A DNA stretch of 64,000 bases. Origin: JBDOQU01 sp039839375 (GTDB lineage: Bacteria > Pseudomonadota > Alphaproteobacteria > DSM-16000 > Inquilinaceae). The DNA lies in NCBI RefSeq assembly GCF_039839375.1, contig NZ_JBDOQU010000003.1, positions 124,001 to 188,000 on the forward strand. Direction: 5' to 3'. Shown in pieces: positions 1-8,644 of this stretch (its first letter is position 1; each line of letters opens with the position of its first letter). The position numbers and the translations under genes are program-made. The notes below the pieces were generated by a model. That model did not search any database and had not been told where the DNA came from. It saw nothing but the letters and a program-made list of their open reading frames with translations.

Positions 1-99
1 GCCGTACTCGCCCTTGTAGGCGCCCGATCCCAGCGCCATCGTGCCGGAGCCGTCCTTGAGGCCGCCGGTCCATTCGGCGGTCGCCGTGCGCGTGGTCAT
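1..99 (-). CDS. OsmC-family peroxiredoxin, N-terminal fragment (runs off the window)
   Basis: The first 33 codons of a minus-strand gene are visible, starting at ATG 99-97. A good Shine-Dalgarno (GGGAGA) lies about 7 bases upstream. The peptide begins MTTRTATAEWTGGLKDGSG, which matches the start of OsmC/Ohr-type thiol peroxidases (a short beta-strand with a conserved Trp followed by G-L-K-D-G-x-G). These proteins reduce organic hydroperoxides with a cysteine pair that would lie outside the window. The assignment rests on the N-terminus alone, so the subfamily (OsmC or another OsmC-like group) cannot be decided. Confidence 0.7.
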   Translation of the reverse strand, partial: MTTRTATAEWTGGLKDGSGTMALGSGAYKGEYG

Positions 100-143
100 C
101 TCTCTATCTCCCTGTTGCGGTCGGATCTACAACACACGACAGG

Positions 144-1310
144 CTAGATAGGGGCCGAAACGGCGGAGTCCACAGCCGGGCGTGCGCGACGTTGCCGCAC
201 GCTGTCGGATTTGAGCTGTCCGCAGGCCGCCTGGATGTCGCGGCCGCGCGGCGTCCGCACCGGGCTGGCGTAGCCGGCCTCCATCAGCACCTCGGAGAAG
301 CGCTGGATCGCCTCCTTCGTGGAGCACTCATAGGGCGCGCCGGGCCACGGGTTGAACGGGATCAGATTGACCTTGGCCGGGATGCCGTCCAGCAGGCGGA
401 CCAGTTCCCGCGCGTCGGCCAGCGTGTCGTTGACGCCCTTCAGCATCACATATTCGAAGGTGATGCGGCGGGCGTTGCTGGTGCCGGGATAGGCGCGGCA
501 GGCGTCCAGCAGTTCCTTCACCGGGTATTTCCGGTTGAGCGGCACCAGTTCGTCCCGCAACTCGTCCGTCACGGCGTGCAGGCTGACCGCCAGATTGACC
601 CCCAGCTCCTCCCCGCAGCGCTGCATCATCGGGACGACCCCGGAGGTCGACAGCGTGATGCGCCGGCGGGAGATGGAGATGCCCTCGCCATCCATGACGA
701 TGCGCATCGCCTTGGCGACATTGTCGAAATTGTAGAGCGGCTCGCCCATGCCCATCAGGACGATGTTGGTCAGCTTCCGCTCCCCCTCCGGAGCGCGCCA
801 ATCCTCCAGCCGGTCGCGGGCCAGCATCACCTGGCCCACGATCTCGGACGCTTCCAGGTTGCGGACCAGGCGTTGGGTGCCGGTGTGGCAGAAGCGGCAG
901 GTCAGCGTGCAGCCGACCTGGGAGGAGACGCAGAGCGTGCCGCGATCCTCCTCCGGGATGTGGACGGTCTCGACCTCCTGGCCGTCATCCATGCGCAGCA
1001 GCCATTTGGCGGTGCCGTCGAAGCTGTGCTGGCCCCGGCTCTCCGCCGGCCGCGCCACGACGAACCGTTCCGCGAGGCGCGTGCGCAGGGGCTTGGCGAT
1101 ATTCGACATGCGGTCGAAATCCGTCTCGCCGGCATTGTAGATCCAGCGCCAGAGCTGCTGTGCGCGGAAGGCGGGTTCCCCCATCTCCGTCACTGCGGCC
1201 GCCAGTTCGTCGCGCGACAGACCGGCCAGATTGACGCGGCCGTCCGCGCGGGGCGGCGGCGGGGCGAAGAGGCTTGCGTGGCTGTCGAGGCCCATGAGGT
1301 CCATTTCCAT
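144..1310 (-). CDS. rlmN: Dual-specificity 23S rRNA/tRNA adenine-C2 methyltransferase RlmN
   Basis: This radical-SAM enzyme of 388 aa methylates C2 of A2503 in 23S rRNA and A37 in some tRNAs. The CxxxCxxC iron-sulfur motif is at Cys134, Cys138 and Cys141, preceded by the family signature CVSSQVGC. The C-terminal cysteine that carries the methyl group lies in AACGQL near residue 363. The motif FEYVMLKGVND and the block GMGEPL are also typical. The length fits the family. Three nearby in-frame ATGs (1310, 1304, 1295) leave the exact start open, because none has a strong ribosome-binding site. It lies directly downstream of the IalB-like gene with a hairpin between them, so it may be transcribed partly by read-through. 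Confidence 0.96.
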   Translation of the reverse strand: MEMDLMGLDSHASLFAPPPPRADGRVNLAGLSRDELAAAVTEMGEPAFRAQQLWRWIYNAGETDFDRMSNIAKPLRTRLAERFVVARPAESRGQHSFDGTAKWLLRMDDGQEVETVHIPEEDRGTLCVSSQVGCTLTCRFCHTGTQRLVRNLEASEIVGQVMLARDRLEDWRAPEGERKLTNIVLMGMGEPLYNFDNVAKAMRIVMDGEGISISRRRITLSTSGVVPMMQRCGEELGVNLAVSLHAVTDELRDELVPLNRKYPVKELLDACRAYPGTSNARRITFEYVMLKGVNDTLADARELVRLLDGIPAKVNLIPFNPWPGAPYECSTKEAIQRFSEVLMEAGYASPVRTPRGRDIQAACGQLKSDSVRQRRARPAVDSAVSAPI

Positions 1311-1317
1311 AAGTCGA

Positions 1318-1345
1318 CGGCCCTTCCGCCGATGCGGAAAGGCCG
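1318..1345 (-). terminator. Hairpin between the IalB-like gene and rlmN
   Basis: A 12-bp stem with one mismatch and a CGAT tetraloop (arms 1318-1329 and 1334-1345) sits between the end of the IalB-like gene and the start of rlmN. There is no T-run after it on the minus strand, so it could be a weak or Rho-assisted terminator, an mRNA 3'-end stabiliser or an attenuator. Confidence 0.5.
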
Positions 1346-1397
1346 TTAAAGCGCCAGGGATCTTACCATCCGCCGACGGCGGCGGAAACGCCGGAGA

Positions 1398-1925
1398 CTA
1401 AACGCCGCAGGCCTGGTTGATCTGCTCGTGCGAGGCGGTGAAGCCGAGAAGGCTGTACGTGTCCGTCGTCAGCGTGCCACGGCTGGACGTACCCCTGACC
1501 ACCATGTCGGTGCCGGCCTTCATCGCCTCGATCAGCGCCTGGTCGTCCTCGTCCGTCGCCCAGGCGGTGTCCTGGTCGGTGAACAGGGAGAAGGTCCGGT
1601 TGCCGATCGTCACCTCGACCTCGCTGCCGCTCTCATAGGTGTAGCCGGTCAGGATGCTGACCACGTTCGTGCTGTTCTCCCCCGGCCGGTGGGTCACCAG
1701 CAGGAAGACATCGCCGCGGGAGGTATAGTTCCCTTCCTCGCTGGTCGGCTTGCTGGCGATGTAGCAGACCGGATTGCCGTTCTCCATATACTGGAAGGCA
1801 TGCCAGTCACGGTTGCTGCCGAGATATTCCACATCCTGCGCTTGCGCCTCCCAGGGAGTCGCGGTGAGCAGGACCAGCATGAGGCCGGCGAGGGCGAGGC
1901 AGGCGAGGCGAGCGTTCTTCAACAT
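1398..1925 (-). CDS. IalB-like secreted protein (invasion-associated locus B family)
   Basis: The product is 175 aa. Residues 1-29 form a signal peptide: a basic start, a long Leu/Ala-rich core, then AQA before the mature chain. The mature part has the family's pattern of a W-x-A-F strand, a conserved CYIASKP segment, a long beta-rich middle and a terminal cysteine (QACGV), so one disulfide between the two cysteines is likely in the periplasm. IalB proteins are common in alphaproteobacteria. Outside Bartonella they have no known biochemical role, so the name does not imply invasion here. The ATG start has no clear ribosome-binding site but is fixed by the signal peptide. The gene is upstream of rlmN on the same strand. 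Confidence 0.85.
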   Translation of the reverse strand: MLKNARLACLALAGLMLVLLTATPWEAQAQDVEYLGSNRDWHAFQYMENGNPVCYIASKPTSEEGNYTSRGDVFLLVTHRPGENSTNVVSILTGYTYESGSEVEVTIGNRTFSLFTDQDTAWATDEDDQALIEAMKAGTDMVVRGTSSRGTLTTDTYSLLGFTASHEQINQACGV

Positions 1926-2061
1926 GGCGCCACACTATATGGATTTCGAAAACGGATTCTAGGGTGAATCACCCTGCGGGGACCGCCGGTTTCCCAGACT
2001 ATTATGACGATTTTGCGGTATCGCCGGCATAGAGAGGGTGGGCCAGGAGAGGGTGGGACGT

Positions 2062-2595
2062 TCAGGCGCGGGGCCGCTTGAAGGCGGGGGCGCCGTGGAC
2101 ATGGGGCGGCAGCGCCTCCGTCGGTCCGCCCGGCCGGACCGGGCGGGGCGCGTGGCGGCCCAGCGTCAGCAGTCGGTCATACATCACCAGCGCGCCGGCG
2201 AGCGACAGGTTGATCGAGAAGCGGGTCGGAATCCTGACGATATGGGCGCACCGGGCCACCAACTCCGGCGACAGGCCTCCGCGCTCCGGCCCCAGCACGT
2301 AGGCCGCCTGACGGGGATGGCGGAAGCTGGGCAGGTCGATCGATTCGTCCATCAGCTCGATCCCCACCAGATCGCAGCCGTTGGGCAGGTCCAGCGCATC
2401 GAGGTTGTCATAGGTATAGAGCGGCACGTTCTTCGCGGCTTCCGACGTGTCGGCGGCGCGGAAGCCCTTTATGTCCGTCGCCGGGGCGATGGTGAAGGCG
2501 AAGCTGGCGCCGAAGGCATGGGCCGTCCGCATCAGCGCGCCGACATTCGCCGGCTTGCTGACGCCTTCGACGCCGATGCCGAAATATCCCTTCAT
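2062..2595 (-). CDS. SPOUT-class RNA 2'-O-methyltransferase, TrmH/SpoU family
   Basis: This 177-aa protein has the three knot motifs of the SpoU family: N-A-N-V-G-like KPANVGALMRTAHAFGAS at residues 14-31 (Asn17 and Arg23), GPERGG at 102-107, and IPTRFSINLSLAGAL at 122-136. The last two form the SAM-binding trefoil knot. The substrate, a tRNA or rRNA ribose, cannot be read from the sequence. The chosen start (ATG 2595) has an AAGGG ribosome-binding site 5-6 bases upstream. A longer in-frame reading begins near 2700, but its extra 35 residues are Arg/Cys-rich and look non-coding. It is divergent from the asparaginase gene, with about 130 bp between them. Confidence 0.88.
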   Translation of the reverse strand: MKGYFGIGVEGVSKPANVGALMRTAHAFGASFAFTIAPATDIKGFRAADTSEAAKNVPLYTYDNLDALDLPNGCDLVGIELMDESIDLPSFRHPRQAAYVLGPERGGLSPELVARCAHIVRIPTRFSINLSLAGALVMYDRLLTLGRHAPRPVRPGGPTEALPPHVHGAPAFKRPRA

Positions 2596-2724
2596 CGAAC
2601 CCTTGTTCCCGCTTGTCCTCGCGAATCGGCGGCACCTTGCATGGCGTCGGCGCGCGAGGCAAGGTGTGCGCCGCTTTCCGCTCCTTTCGCACCGCCCCAT
2701 TCACCCGTCCCGAGGCCAGATCCG

Positions 2725-3807
2725 ATGTCGCATCACCATCCGCTCGATCCGACGAACGATAATCGCGCCGCAGCGTCCGGCCGCGCCGATCTGCGCCGCG
2801 AGGGCGACCCGATCGTCGTTGAGGTGACGCGGGGGCCGATCGTCGAAAGCCGGCATCGCGGCATCGCCGTCATCGCCGACGCCCACGGAAGGGTCCAAGG
2901 CCATTGGGGCGATCTCGGCCGGTCGATCTACCCCCGGTCCGCGATCAAGTCGCTCCAGGCGCTGCCGCTGGTGGAAAGCGGCGCGGCCGACGCCTTCTCC
3001 GTGTCGGAGGAGGAGCTGGCGCTCTCCTGCTCCTCTCACAATGGCGAGAAGGTGCATACGAAATCGGTTGCGGCGTGGCTGGACCGCATGGGGCTTTCCG
3101 CCGACGATCTGGAATGCGGGGCGCAGATTCCCTACGATTCCGCGACCGCCGAGGCGCTGGTCCGGGACGGCGTCCCGACCTCCGCCCTGCACAACAACTG
3201 TTCGGGCAAGCATGCGGGGTTCCTCGCGGTGGCGAAGCATCTGGGGGAGCCGACCGGCGGCTATGTCCGGTTCGACCATCCGGTGCAGCAGCGCATCCTG
3301 GGCATCCTGGAACAGATGACCGGGCAGGAACTGGGCGACGCCCCCTGGGGTGTCGATGGCTGCTCCATCCCGACCGTCGCCGTGCCGCTGGGCGGGCTGG
3401 CCGTCGCCATGGCGCGGCTGGCCGATCCGGAAGACCTGCCGGAGAAGCGGGCGGAGGCGGCGGTGCGGCTTCGAACCGCCTGGGGAAAGCATCCCTACCT
3501 GATCGCCGGGCGAGACCGGTTCGACACGGCGGTCATGAAGGCGGGCCAGGGACGGTTCATGGTCAAGGCGGGCGCGGAGGGCGTCTCCTGCGCCGTGCTG
3601 CCGGAACAGGGGCTGGGCATCGCGGTGAAGATCGAGGACGGGGCGGAGCGCGCGGCCAGCGTTGCCATGGCCGCCCTGCTGCGCCATGTCGGCGCGCTGG
3701 ACGATGCCGGCTGGGCCAGCCTGGGCGACGCCGGCCATCCCGTGCTGAAGAACCGGCGGGGGCTTGAGGTCGGGCAGGTGCGCGCGGCGGACGGGTTCCC
3801 CGGGTGA
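2725..3807 (+). CDS. L-asparaginase, Rhizobium etli AnsA / class 3 type
   Basis: The 360-aa product belongs to the asparaginase II family (PF06089), unrelated to the E. coli enzymes and serine-protease-like in active-site chemistry. It should hydrolyse L-asparagine to aspartate and ammonia. The visible motifs match those known for the R. etli enzyme. The Ser-x-x-Lys pair is at Ser72/Lys75 (RSAIK), the second serine block is SCSSHNGE at 101-108, and the metal-site residues are Cys159 and Lys162 (NNCSGKH) plus Cys213 (DGCSIPT). No signal peptide is seen, so it is cytoplasmic. The start at ATG 2725 removes a long upstream extension without homology. Its stop overlaps the GTG of the next methyltransferase, so the two are translationally coupled. 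Confidence 0.9.
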   Translation: MSHHHPLDPTNDNRAAASGRADLRREGDPIVVEVTRGPIVESRHRGIAVIADAHGRVQGHWGDLGRSIYPRSAIKSLQALPLVESGAADAFSVSEEELALSCSSHNGEKVHTKSVAAWLDRMGLSADDLECGAQIPYDSATAEALVRDGVPTSALHNNCSGKHAGFLAVAKHLGEPTGGYVRFDHPVQQRILGILEQMTGQELGDAPWGVDGCSIPTVAVPLGGLAVAMARLADPEDLPEKRAEAAVRLRTAWGKHPYLIAGRDRFDTAVMKAGQGRFMVKAGAEGVSCAVLPEQGLGIAVKIEDGAERAASVAMAALLRHVGALDDAGWASLGDAGHPVLKNRRGLEVGQVRAADGFPG

Positions 3808-5057
3808 GGAAGCGGAAGGAAGGCGCGCCCGACTCCGTCCGCGCCCAGTACGAAGCCTACCCTTACCCCGCCCGCGATCCCCGCGACGAGAAGAAGCGGC
3901 TGATCGTCGGATCGCCCTCCTGGCTGGATGAGCTGGTCCACTATCTGTTCGGCGGCCGGTGGGAGAAGGGCCGGCCCTTCCGCGCGCTGGTCGCCGGCGG
4001 CGGCACGGGCGACGGGCTCGTCATGCTGGCCCAGCATTGCGCCGACCAAGGGCTGGACGCGCGCATCGACTATGTCGACCTTTCGACGGAATCGCGCCGG
4101 ATCGCGGAGGCGAGGGCGGAGGCGCGCGGGCTGACGAGCATGATCCGCTTCCATACCGGATCGCTTCTCGACCTCGCGACGCTGGCGCCGGGTCTCTACG
4201 ACTACATCGATTGCTGCGGCGTTCTGCACCATCTGCCGGACCCGGCGGCGGGCCTTGCGGCCTTGCGCGACCGGCTGGCGCCGGAAGGCGGGATGGGGCT
4301 GATGGTCTATGGGACTCATGGGCGGACGGGCGTCTATCCGCTGCAGAGCGCGCTCCGCCGGCTGGGCGGCGGGCTTTCCGACGCCGACAGGGTGGCGCTG
4401 GCCAAACGGCTCGTGGCGTCCCTGCCGGAGACGAACTGGTTCCGCCGCAACGCCTTCCTGGGCGACCACAGGGCCAGCGATGCCGGCCTCTACGACCTGC
4501 TTCTGCACAGCCAGGACCGGGCCTATACGGTGCCGGAGATCGCGAAATGGGTGGCTGGGGCGGGGCTGGAGATCGTCAGCTTCATCGATCCCGCCCGCTA
4601 CGACCCCGCCCATTATCTCGGCGACCCGCGCCTGCGGGGTCGGCTGGAGGGTCTGGGCCCGCTGGACCGGGCGGCGCTGGCGGAGGAGCTTTCGGGCGCC
4701 TTCAAGACGCACATCTTCTATGTCCGCCATGCCGGCGCGGAGGGCCGGATCGCCTCTCCCGACGATCCGGGGATGCGGCCGGTCCTGCGCGGTCTGGACG
4801 GGCCGACCATGGCGAAGTCGCTGAAGCCCGGCCAGCCGATCACGCTGCGCTATGACGGACTGACGGCGCGACCGTCGCTGCCGGCGACCGCGCCCGCCAT
4901 GCTGGCGCTGGTCGACGGCGAACGGACGCTCGGCGAGATTCGTCTTCTATTGGCGGAGAGGCGGGGGGAAGACCTCTCCTGGACGGCGTTCCATAAGGAT
5001 TTCACTGCCCTTTATCGTGTGCTCAACGGGTTCGGGAAGCTGTTCCTCCGCCGGTAG
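3804..5057 (+). CDS. Class I SAM-dependent methyltransferase of unknown substrate
   Basis: This 417-aa protein begins at a GTG whose last bases form the stop of the asparaginase gene (GTGA overlap). An N-terminal segment (RAQYEAYPYPARDP, residues 13-26) precedes a Rossmann methyltransferase core. SAM motif I is VAGGGTGDG at 63-71, the acidic strand end is YVDLS, and motif post-II reads DYIDCCGVLHHLPDP. The last 150 residues are an extra domain not needed for the fold. The R-x-Q-Y-E-x-Y-P-Y-P start is shared by a group of alphaproteobacterial methyltransferases of unknown role. The coupling to asparaginase is visible, but what it means is not clear. Confidence 0.8.
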   Translation: MRKRKEGAPDSVRAQYEAYPYPARDPRDEKKRLIVGSPSWLDELVHYLFGGRWEKGRPFRALVAGGGTGDGLVMLAQHCADQGLDARIDYVDLSTESRRIAEARAEARGLTSMIRFHTGSLLDLATLAPGLYDYIDCCGVLHHLPDPAAGLAALRDRLAPEGGMGLMVYGTHGRTGVYPLQSALRRLGGGLSDADRVALAKRLVASLPETNWFRRNAFLGDHRASDAGLYDLLLHSQDRAYTVPEIAKWVAGAGLEIVSFIDPARYDPAHYLGDPRLRGRLEGLGPLDRAALAEELSGAFKTHIFYVRHAGAEGRIASPDDPGMRPVLRGLDGPTMAKSLKPGQPITLRYDGLTARPSLPATAPAMLALVDGERTLGEIRLLLAERRGEDLSWTAFHKDFTALYRVLNGFGKLFLRR

Positions 5058-5078
5058 AGCGGAAGGAAGTTCCTTGGA

Positions 5079-5279
5079 TCAGGCGCGCCAGAACGGCTTG
5101 GCGATCTCCTGCGCCGCCACATGGCGGTCGAGCCCGATATCGTTCAGCATGCGATCGTCCAACTGCGCCAGACGCCGGCGCGCCCGGAACCGGAACTGCC
5201 ACTGCCACAGCGTGTCGAGCGGATTGCGGGCAGGCCCGGATCCGGCCGCGAACGCAGAGGAACGGACAACCTCAGCCAT
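5079..5279 (-). CDS. DUF1127 (YjiS-like) small protein
   Basis: This 66-aa protein ends in the DUF1127 signature: an Arg-rich helix (RFRARRRL), then L-D-D-R-M-L-N-D-I-G-L and a C-terminal KPFW. Small DUF1127 proteins in alphaproteobacteria have been linked to RNA turnover and to phosphate and carbon metabolism, but no activity is established for this one. It is transcribed away from the LysR-type gene, so the 145-bp AT-rich gap (5280-5424) probably holds both promoters. Confidence 0.8.
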   Translation of the reverse strand: MAEVVRSSAFAAGSGPARNPLDTLWQWQFRFRARRRLAQLDDRMLNDIGLDRHVAAQEIAKPFWRA

Positions 5280-5424
5280 AGTGATGGACCTTATCGAAAA
5301 TGGGGGGAGCGACGTTTCAATGAAGCGCCAACACCATCAATTTGCTGGGAACGAAGCGGATTTTCAAAAGATCATTTTTCATGTGTAATATTAGAAAAAC
5401 TTATGCCTTAACGGAGCGGTCACA

Positions 5425-6339
5425 ATGGTCCGGTTGCCTTCCCTGAAAGCGTTGCGGGTGTTCGAGGCGGCGGGGCGCAACCTTTCCTTCACCCGCGCGG
5501 CGGCGGAGCTTCATGTGACCCAGGCGGCGGTCAGCCACCAGATCAAGACGCTGGAGGAGGAGTTGGGCATCCAGCTTTTCCGCCGCGGCCATCGCGGCCT
5601 GTTGCTGACGGATGCCGGGCAGGCCTACCTGCCGGAGGTGCGGGCCGCCTTCGAACGGCTGACGGCGGCGACGGGGAAGCTTAGGGCGCAAGACGCTACG
5701 GGGCCGCTGATCGTCAGCGTCCTGCCCTCCTTCGCCGCCAGATGGCTGGTGCCCCGGCTGCGCCGCTTCCGCGACGGCAACCCAGATATCGACGTCCGCG
5801 TCTCCGCCACCGACCGGCCGGTCGATTTCGACCGCGACGATATCGACCTGGCGATCCGCTACGGCGCCGGTTCCTATAGCGGCCTGGCCGCCAACCGTTT
5901 CCTGACGGAGGAATTCTTCCCGGTATGCAGTCCGGCGCTGGCCGAAGGCGACGTGAATGGACGCCCACCTTTGCGCGCGCCTGAGGATCTGCGCTGGCAC
6001 ACGCTGCTGCATGACGACATGGCGACCGACTGGCCGATGTGGCTGCTGGCCGCGGGCGTGGCCGGCCTCGACCCCCGCCGGGGGCCGGCCTTCACCGATT
6101 CCTCCATGCTGCTGCAGGCGGCGGTCGACGGGCAGGGGGTGGCGCTGGGCCGCAGCGCGCTAGCGGCGGACGACCTCGCCGCCGGCCGGCTGATCCGGCC
6201 CTTCGACATCAGCCTGCCTACGGAATACGCCTATTACATCCTGTGCCCGGAACGCGACGCCCAGCGCCCGAAGATCGTCGCTTTCCGCGACTGGCTGCTG
6301 GAGGAGGCCGCCCGCGATCCGAAGGCGGCGACGGGTTGA
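5425..6339 (+). CDS. LysR-type transcriptional regulator, GcvA-like
   Basis: The 304-aa protein starts with the winged helix-turn-helix of LysR regulators (residues 6-65: LKALRVFEAAGRNLSFT, then the recognition stretch VTQAAVSHQIKTLEEELG). The effector domain then opens with PLIVSVLPSFAARWLVPRL, which is characteristic of the GcvA/glycine-cleavage-activator branch. Many proteins of this branch do not regulate gcv genes, and no gcv genes are near. LysR proteins usually control the divergent neighbour and themselves, so the DUF1127 gene is a possible target. The start gives the standard N-terminal length. Confidence 0.88.
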   Translation: MVRLPSLKALRVFEAAGRNLSFTRAAAELHVTQAAVSHQIKTLEEELGIQLFRRGHRGLLLTDAGQAYLPEVRAAFERLTAATGKLRAQDATGPLIVSVLPSFAARWLVPRLRRFRDGNPDIDVRVSATDRPVDFDRDDIDLAIRYGAGSYSGLAANRFLTEEFFPVCSPALAEGDVNGRPPLRAPEDLRWHTLLHDDMATDWPMWLLAAGVAGLDPRRGPAFTDSSMLLQAAVDGQGVALGRSALAADDLAAGRLIRPFDISLPTEYAYYILCPERDAQRPKIVAFRDWLLEEAARDPKAATG

Positions 6340-6360
6340 GCGGTTGGGACTTATGCCTTT

Positions 6361-6426
6361 CCCCCTCGTCCTGAGCCTGTCGAAGGACGCGGGCACACAT
6401 GGTTCGACTGGCTCACCATGAGGGGG
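6361..6426. repeat. Dispersed palindromic repeat, family A copy 1
   Basis: This intergenic copy carries the pattern CTGAGCCTGTCGAAGG, a spacer, then GGTTCGAC and GCTCACCATGAGGG. Related copies lie near 17985-18046, at 18317-18375 and at 30378-30438. The arms are inverted, so transcripts could fold into a long hairpin. Similar elements are common in alphaproteobacterial genomes. Confidence 0.8.
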
Positions 6427-6479
6427 TTGGGCGAGTTGTTCCTTTGCTGGACATTCTGGTGAGGCTCGCCCGGCATCGA

Positions 6480-6559
6480 CGCCGTATGGATGCTGGATCA
6501 AGTCCAGCATGACATTGTTTTTGTTGGTCATTCCGGACTTGATCCGGAATCCATGGGCC
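6480..6559. repeat. Dispersed composite repeat, family B copy 1
   Basis: The 80-bp unit contains two hairpins, ATGCTGGATCAAGTCCAGCAT and ATTCCGGACTTGATCCGGAAT style arms, joined by a T-rich linker. It is present in inverted orientation at 8425-8504 with only two mismatches that I can see. A diverged copy lies at about 18145-18221. Confidence 0.85.
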
Positions 6560-6579
6560 GGCGCAGCTTCGCCGCGCGG

Positions 6580-8238
6580 CTACGATCCCGTCCGCTCCCC
6601 GCCCGCCATTTCCGGGCGGGGGACGGTGAAGGCGCGGAGGAAGAAGTCGCGGAAATCCTCCATCGGCCTTGCCGCCACCCCCGGCCCCGGAACCATGCCG
6701 GGGACGAAGCCCCAGCCCCGGAACGGGGCCAATAGGGAGGGATCGCCGCTGACGATGTGGATCGGGACGTCCGGCGGCGCGCCCGGCCCGGTCACCACCG
6801 GCGCCGGCTGGTGATCGCCCAGGATGATCGCGAGATCCCCTTGGTCCAGATGGCGGGCGGCCCAGGAGGCCAGTATGTCGATGGAGGCGCCGACCGATCG
6901 GGCGTAGTAGGCGCGGATCGAACCGGGATCGCGCCAGACGATCTCCGGCGGCTCGCCATTATCGACGAAGCGGTGGAAGATGCGGCCGTCCCCGATCAGG
7001 CTCCAATCCTCGATCACCTCCGGGACCGGGGTCCAGGGGGCGTGGCTGCCGATCAACGCGGCGACGGTGAAGATGGGCGGGCGACCCGTTTCCGACAATT
7101 CCTGTCGTTCCAGGAAGGCGAGCGCGTACTGGTCGGGAATCGTGCCCCAATACCAGAGCGGCCCCTCATAGTTCATGTCGTGGGCGTCGTGGATCGCGTC
7201 GAACCCCATCATCTCGCCCTCCGGCCAGGGCAGGGTGATCGCCGGCATCAGCCCGACGGTGCGATAGCCGGCCCGGCCCATCAGGTCGGTCAGGGTTCGG
7301 CGGTCGCCGGTCAGCAGCAGGCTGTAGAGCGTCTGGTCGGCGATCCTGAGGCCTGACAGCAGCGTGGAATGGGCAAGCCAGGACTGGCCGCCGACGGTGG
7401 GGGAATCGAGCCGCCCCGAAACCCCCGACAGCCCGGCAGCGGCCAGCTTGTCCTCGAACGCCGCCAGCCGGGCCGCCATGACCGGAGCGAATTGCGAATC
7501 GTCCAGCGCCGTCACGCCGTAGCTCTCCACGAAGATCACGAAGACGTCGGCCTCGCGCAGGCCCGCCGCCAGCGTCTCTCCGTCCAGCCCCGCGAAAGCG
7601 TCCTGATCCGCGGCGGCGCGGAAGGCGGCGTGACGGTCCAGCGTCCGGGCCATCTGGTCGACCTGGAAGGCGACCGCCCCGCCGGCGCTGGCCACGACCG
7701 GACGCCACGGCGTCTGGAAGGTTGCGCCAAGGAGGAACAGCAGAAGCCCGGCCGGCAGGACGATGCCGAGCGCGATCCGCCCGTCCCGGCGGCGCGCCAG
7801 CCGCTCGACGACGCGCAGCGCCAGCGCGATCAGCCAGAAGCAGGCGACAAGCCCCAGCGCCGCGCCCAGCAGCAGGGCGACCGATTCCGCCGCGCCGACG
7901 GTCGTCCGGAGAACGGTATAGAGCGCCGGGACCAGCGTCACGTCGAGGAAGAGGTTGAGCGGCCGGGCCACCACGGACTGGGCCGTCAAATCCATCAGCC
8001 TGAGCGCGACCAGCGCCGTCAGCAGGATGGCGAGCGTGATGCGCAAGGGCCGGCGGCCGGGCAGCAGGGCGACCAGCGCGAAGGCGATCCCGACCTCGAC
8101 CGCCAAAGCCAGATGGAGCGGGCCGAACAGTTCGGTTGGCCAGCGCGGCAGGTTGAGCGCGAGGCTGATCACCGCCCAAAGCGCCACGATCCCCACCGCC
8201 GCTGCCGCCACCCTGCCCACCATGCCTTCACCGAACAA
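6580..8238 (-). CDS. Membrane-anchored sulfatase/alkaline-phosphatase superfamily protein
   Basis: The 552-aa product has four to five N-terminal transmembrane helices (about residues 10-175) and then a periplasmic domain of the alkaline phosphatase/sulfatase fold. The opening strand VIFVESYG, the block TVGGQSWLAHSTLLSG (where the nucleophile Ser or Thr would sit) and the late metal motif GDHQP match phosphoethanolamine/phosphoglycerol transferases and LTA-synthase-like enzymes. A role in modifying envelope glycans or lipids is likely but not shown. A second start codon lies 15 bases downstream (MVGRV). The gene stands alone between inverted copies of the family B repeat. Confidence 0.78.
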   Translation of the reverse strand: MFGEGMVGRVAAAAVGIVALWAVISLALNLPRWPTELFGPLHLALAVEVGIAFALVALLPGRRPLRITLAILLTALVALRLMDLTAQSVVARPLNLFLDVTLVPALYTVLRTTVGAAESVALLLGAALGLVACFWLIALALRVVERLARRRDGRIALGIVLPAGLLLFLLGATFQTPWRPVVASAGGAVAFQVDQMARTLDRHAAFRAAADQDAFAGLDGETLAAGLREADVFVIFVESYGVTALDDSQFAPVMAARLAAFEDKLAAAGLSGVSGRLDSPTVGGQSWLAHSTLLSGLRIADQTLYSLLLTGDRRTLTDLMGRAGYRTVGLMPAITLPWPEGEMMGFDAIHDAHDMNYEGPLWYWGTIPDQYALAFLERQELSETGRPPIFTVAALIGSHAPWTPVPEVIEDWSLIGDGRIFHRFVDNGEPPEIVWRDPGSIRAYYARSVGASIDILASWAARHLDQGDLAIILGDHQPAPVVTGPGAPPDVPIHIVSGDPSLLAPFRGWGFVPGMVPGPGVAARPMEDFRDFFLRAFTVPRPEMAGGERTGS

Positions 8239-8644
8239 TCATCGAACGCCCTCAGTAAGGGAGGGTCGCCGGAAGGCATGGTCAAGGGCCATGGCGAAAA
8301 GGGCTGCCGGTCGAACCGGCAGAACGCACACCAATACCGTCATGCTGGACTCGATCCAGCATCCATGCGGTATCGATGGAGGCAGGGACAGCGACCGGTC
8401 CTTCGCCGCCGGCGCAGCGGCGAGGGCCTATGGATTCCGGATCAAGTCCGGAATGACCAACAAAAACAATGTCATGCTGGACTTGATCCAGCATCCATGC
8501 GGCGTCGAGGATGCCCGGGCGGCGGCCGGTCTTCGCCCGTCGGTGAAGCGGCCATGGCCCATGGATTCCTGCTCGGGGGCCGGAATGACCAACTGAAGTA
8601 CCTTCGTGGCCTCTCGAACGATATGCACAGGGAATTCTACGCAA
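8239..8644. repeat. Intergenic block built from family B repeats
   Basis: This 405-bp gap holds no gene. It contains a half-unit at 8338-8370 (GCTGGACTCGATCCAGC hairpin), a full 80-bp inverted copy of the 6480-6559 unit at 8425-8504, and a degraded end at about 8558-8597. The sulfatase-like gene promoter should lie at the left edge. Confidence 0.8.
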
